Shown here in pieces: positions 63,739-64,000 of a stretch of 64,000 bases of DNA. The notes under the pieces are model-generated. The model saw only the letters and a program-made list of their open reading frames with translations. It had not been told where the DNA came from and did not search any database. The DNA comes from Ferrimonas sp. YFM (GTDB lineage: Bacteria; Pseudomonadota; Gammaproteobacteria; Enterobacterales; Shewanellaceae), in NCBI RefSeq assembly GCF_030296015.1, contig NZ_AP027368.1, positions 4,388,839 to 4,452,838 on the forward strand. The letters run 5' to 3'. Position numbers and translations under genes: made by a program. Every line of letters begins with the position of its first letter. Position 1 is the stretch's first letter.

Positions 63739-64000
63739 TTACTCCCCTCGGTTCAACCAGCTCATGCGGCTGCGCAGTTCGGCACCAACCTTCTCGATTG
63801 GGTGCTCACACTCCGCCTTCTGGGCGGCTCGGTAGTTGGTGCTGCCAGCCTTGTACTCTTCCACCCACTGACGGGTGAATTCGCCGGACTGAATCTCAGC
63901 CAACACCTGCTTCATGGTCTCCTTGGCGCGGTCATCGACGATGCGGTCACCACGGGTCAGGGCGCCGTAAGCCGCCGTGTCGGAAACAAACTCGTGCATG
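63739..64000 (-). CDS. ilvC: Ketol-acid reductoisomerase, C-terminal part (5' end beyond window)
   Basis: The final 86 or so codons of a reductoisomerase that runs off the right edge. The visible end, [20 protein letters not shown] through [14 protein letters not shown] and ending SWLNRGE, resembles the C-terminus of the short class I enzyme rather than the long class II enzyme of E. coli. It lies four bases before ilvG on the same strand, so it is probably the operon's upstream gene. Confidence 0.9.
   Translation of the reverse strand, partial: MHEFVSDTAAYGALTRGDRIVDDRAKETMKQVLAEIQSGEFTRQWVEEYKAGSTNYRAAQKAECEHPIEKVGAELRSRMSWLNRGE

Overview
The window looks like a chromosomal segment of a GC-rich gammaproteobacterium of the Alteromonadales type. 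The combination of hemCDXY/cyaA, dapF-DUF484-xerC, a Tat-targeted cysteine formate dehydrogenase, polA-Spot 42-engB-cytochrome c4, yihI-hemN and an ilvGMEDA block recalls Shewanella and especially Ferrimonas; this assignment is an inference from gene order and protein similarity recalled by eye. No insertion sequences, prophage genes, CRISPR arrays, rRNA or tRNA genes were seen. Both ends cut genes: hemY on the left and ilvC on the right.

Layout. 1-7.2 kb: leftward heme operon hemC-hemD-hemX-hemY, divergent from cyaA, which has a CRP-like site at its start, then a flavin reductase-like gene. 7.2-11.7 kb: cyaY (leftward), then lptM-lysA-dapF-DUF484-xerC, and a leftward DUF1496 gene. 11.7-17.3 kb: a leftward 36-residue membrane peptide gene preceded by a perfect FNR box, a long leader, and the formate dehydrogenase operon fdhX-fdhA-fdhB-fdhC. 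17.3-23.2 kb: a ToxR/CadC-like membrane regulator divergent from a HemN-like radical SAM gene, a PfkB-type kinase, a GGDEF protein and ETF-ubiquinone oxidoreductase. 23.4-32.3 kb: a molybdenum island (Moco riboswitch, moaABCDE, modABC, and leftward moeA-moeB) that would supply cofactor to the formate dehydrogenase. 32.4-34.2 kb: yhhQ, an HD-domain gene and a GNAT gene.

34.2-41.1 kb is the richest stretch for non-coding biology. It holds a RyhB-like RNA behind a Fur box, a DnaA-box/GATC cluster in front of polA, a clear Spot 42 gene, a further candidate small RNA directly after it, and a CsrB-like RNA of about 400 nt with 22 GGA motifs. None of these RNAs appears as a protein gene.

41.2-57.4 kb: a zinc-ribbon methyltransferase, yihI, hemN with a perfect 15-bp palindrome in its upstream region, adenosine deaminase, a DUF885 lipoprotein, two alpha/beta hydrolases, DUF1244, a class V aminotransferase, a Fur-box TonB heme-type receptor, and an RND efflux pair with a TetR-like operator and a CRP-like box but no local regulator. 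57.4-64 kb: the branched-chain amino acid operon transcribed leftward as ilvC-ilvG-ilvM-ilvE-ilvD-ilvA.

The recurring theme is respiration, iron/heme and carbon control: FNR, Fur and CRP-type sites, the iron-sparing RNA RyhB, the carbon RNA Spot 42 and the CsrA-sequestering RNA all sit close to heme, cytochrome and molybdoenzyme genes.
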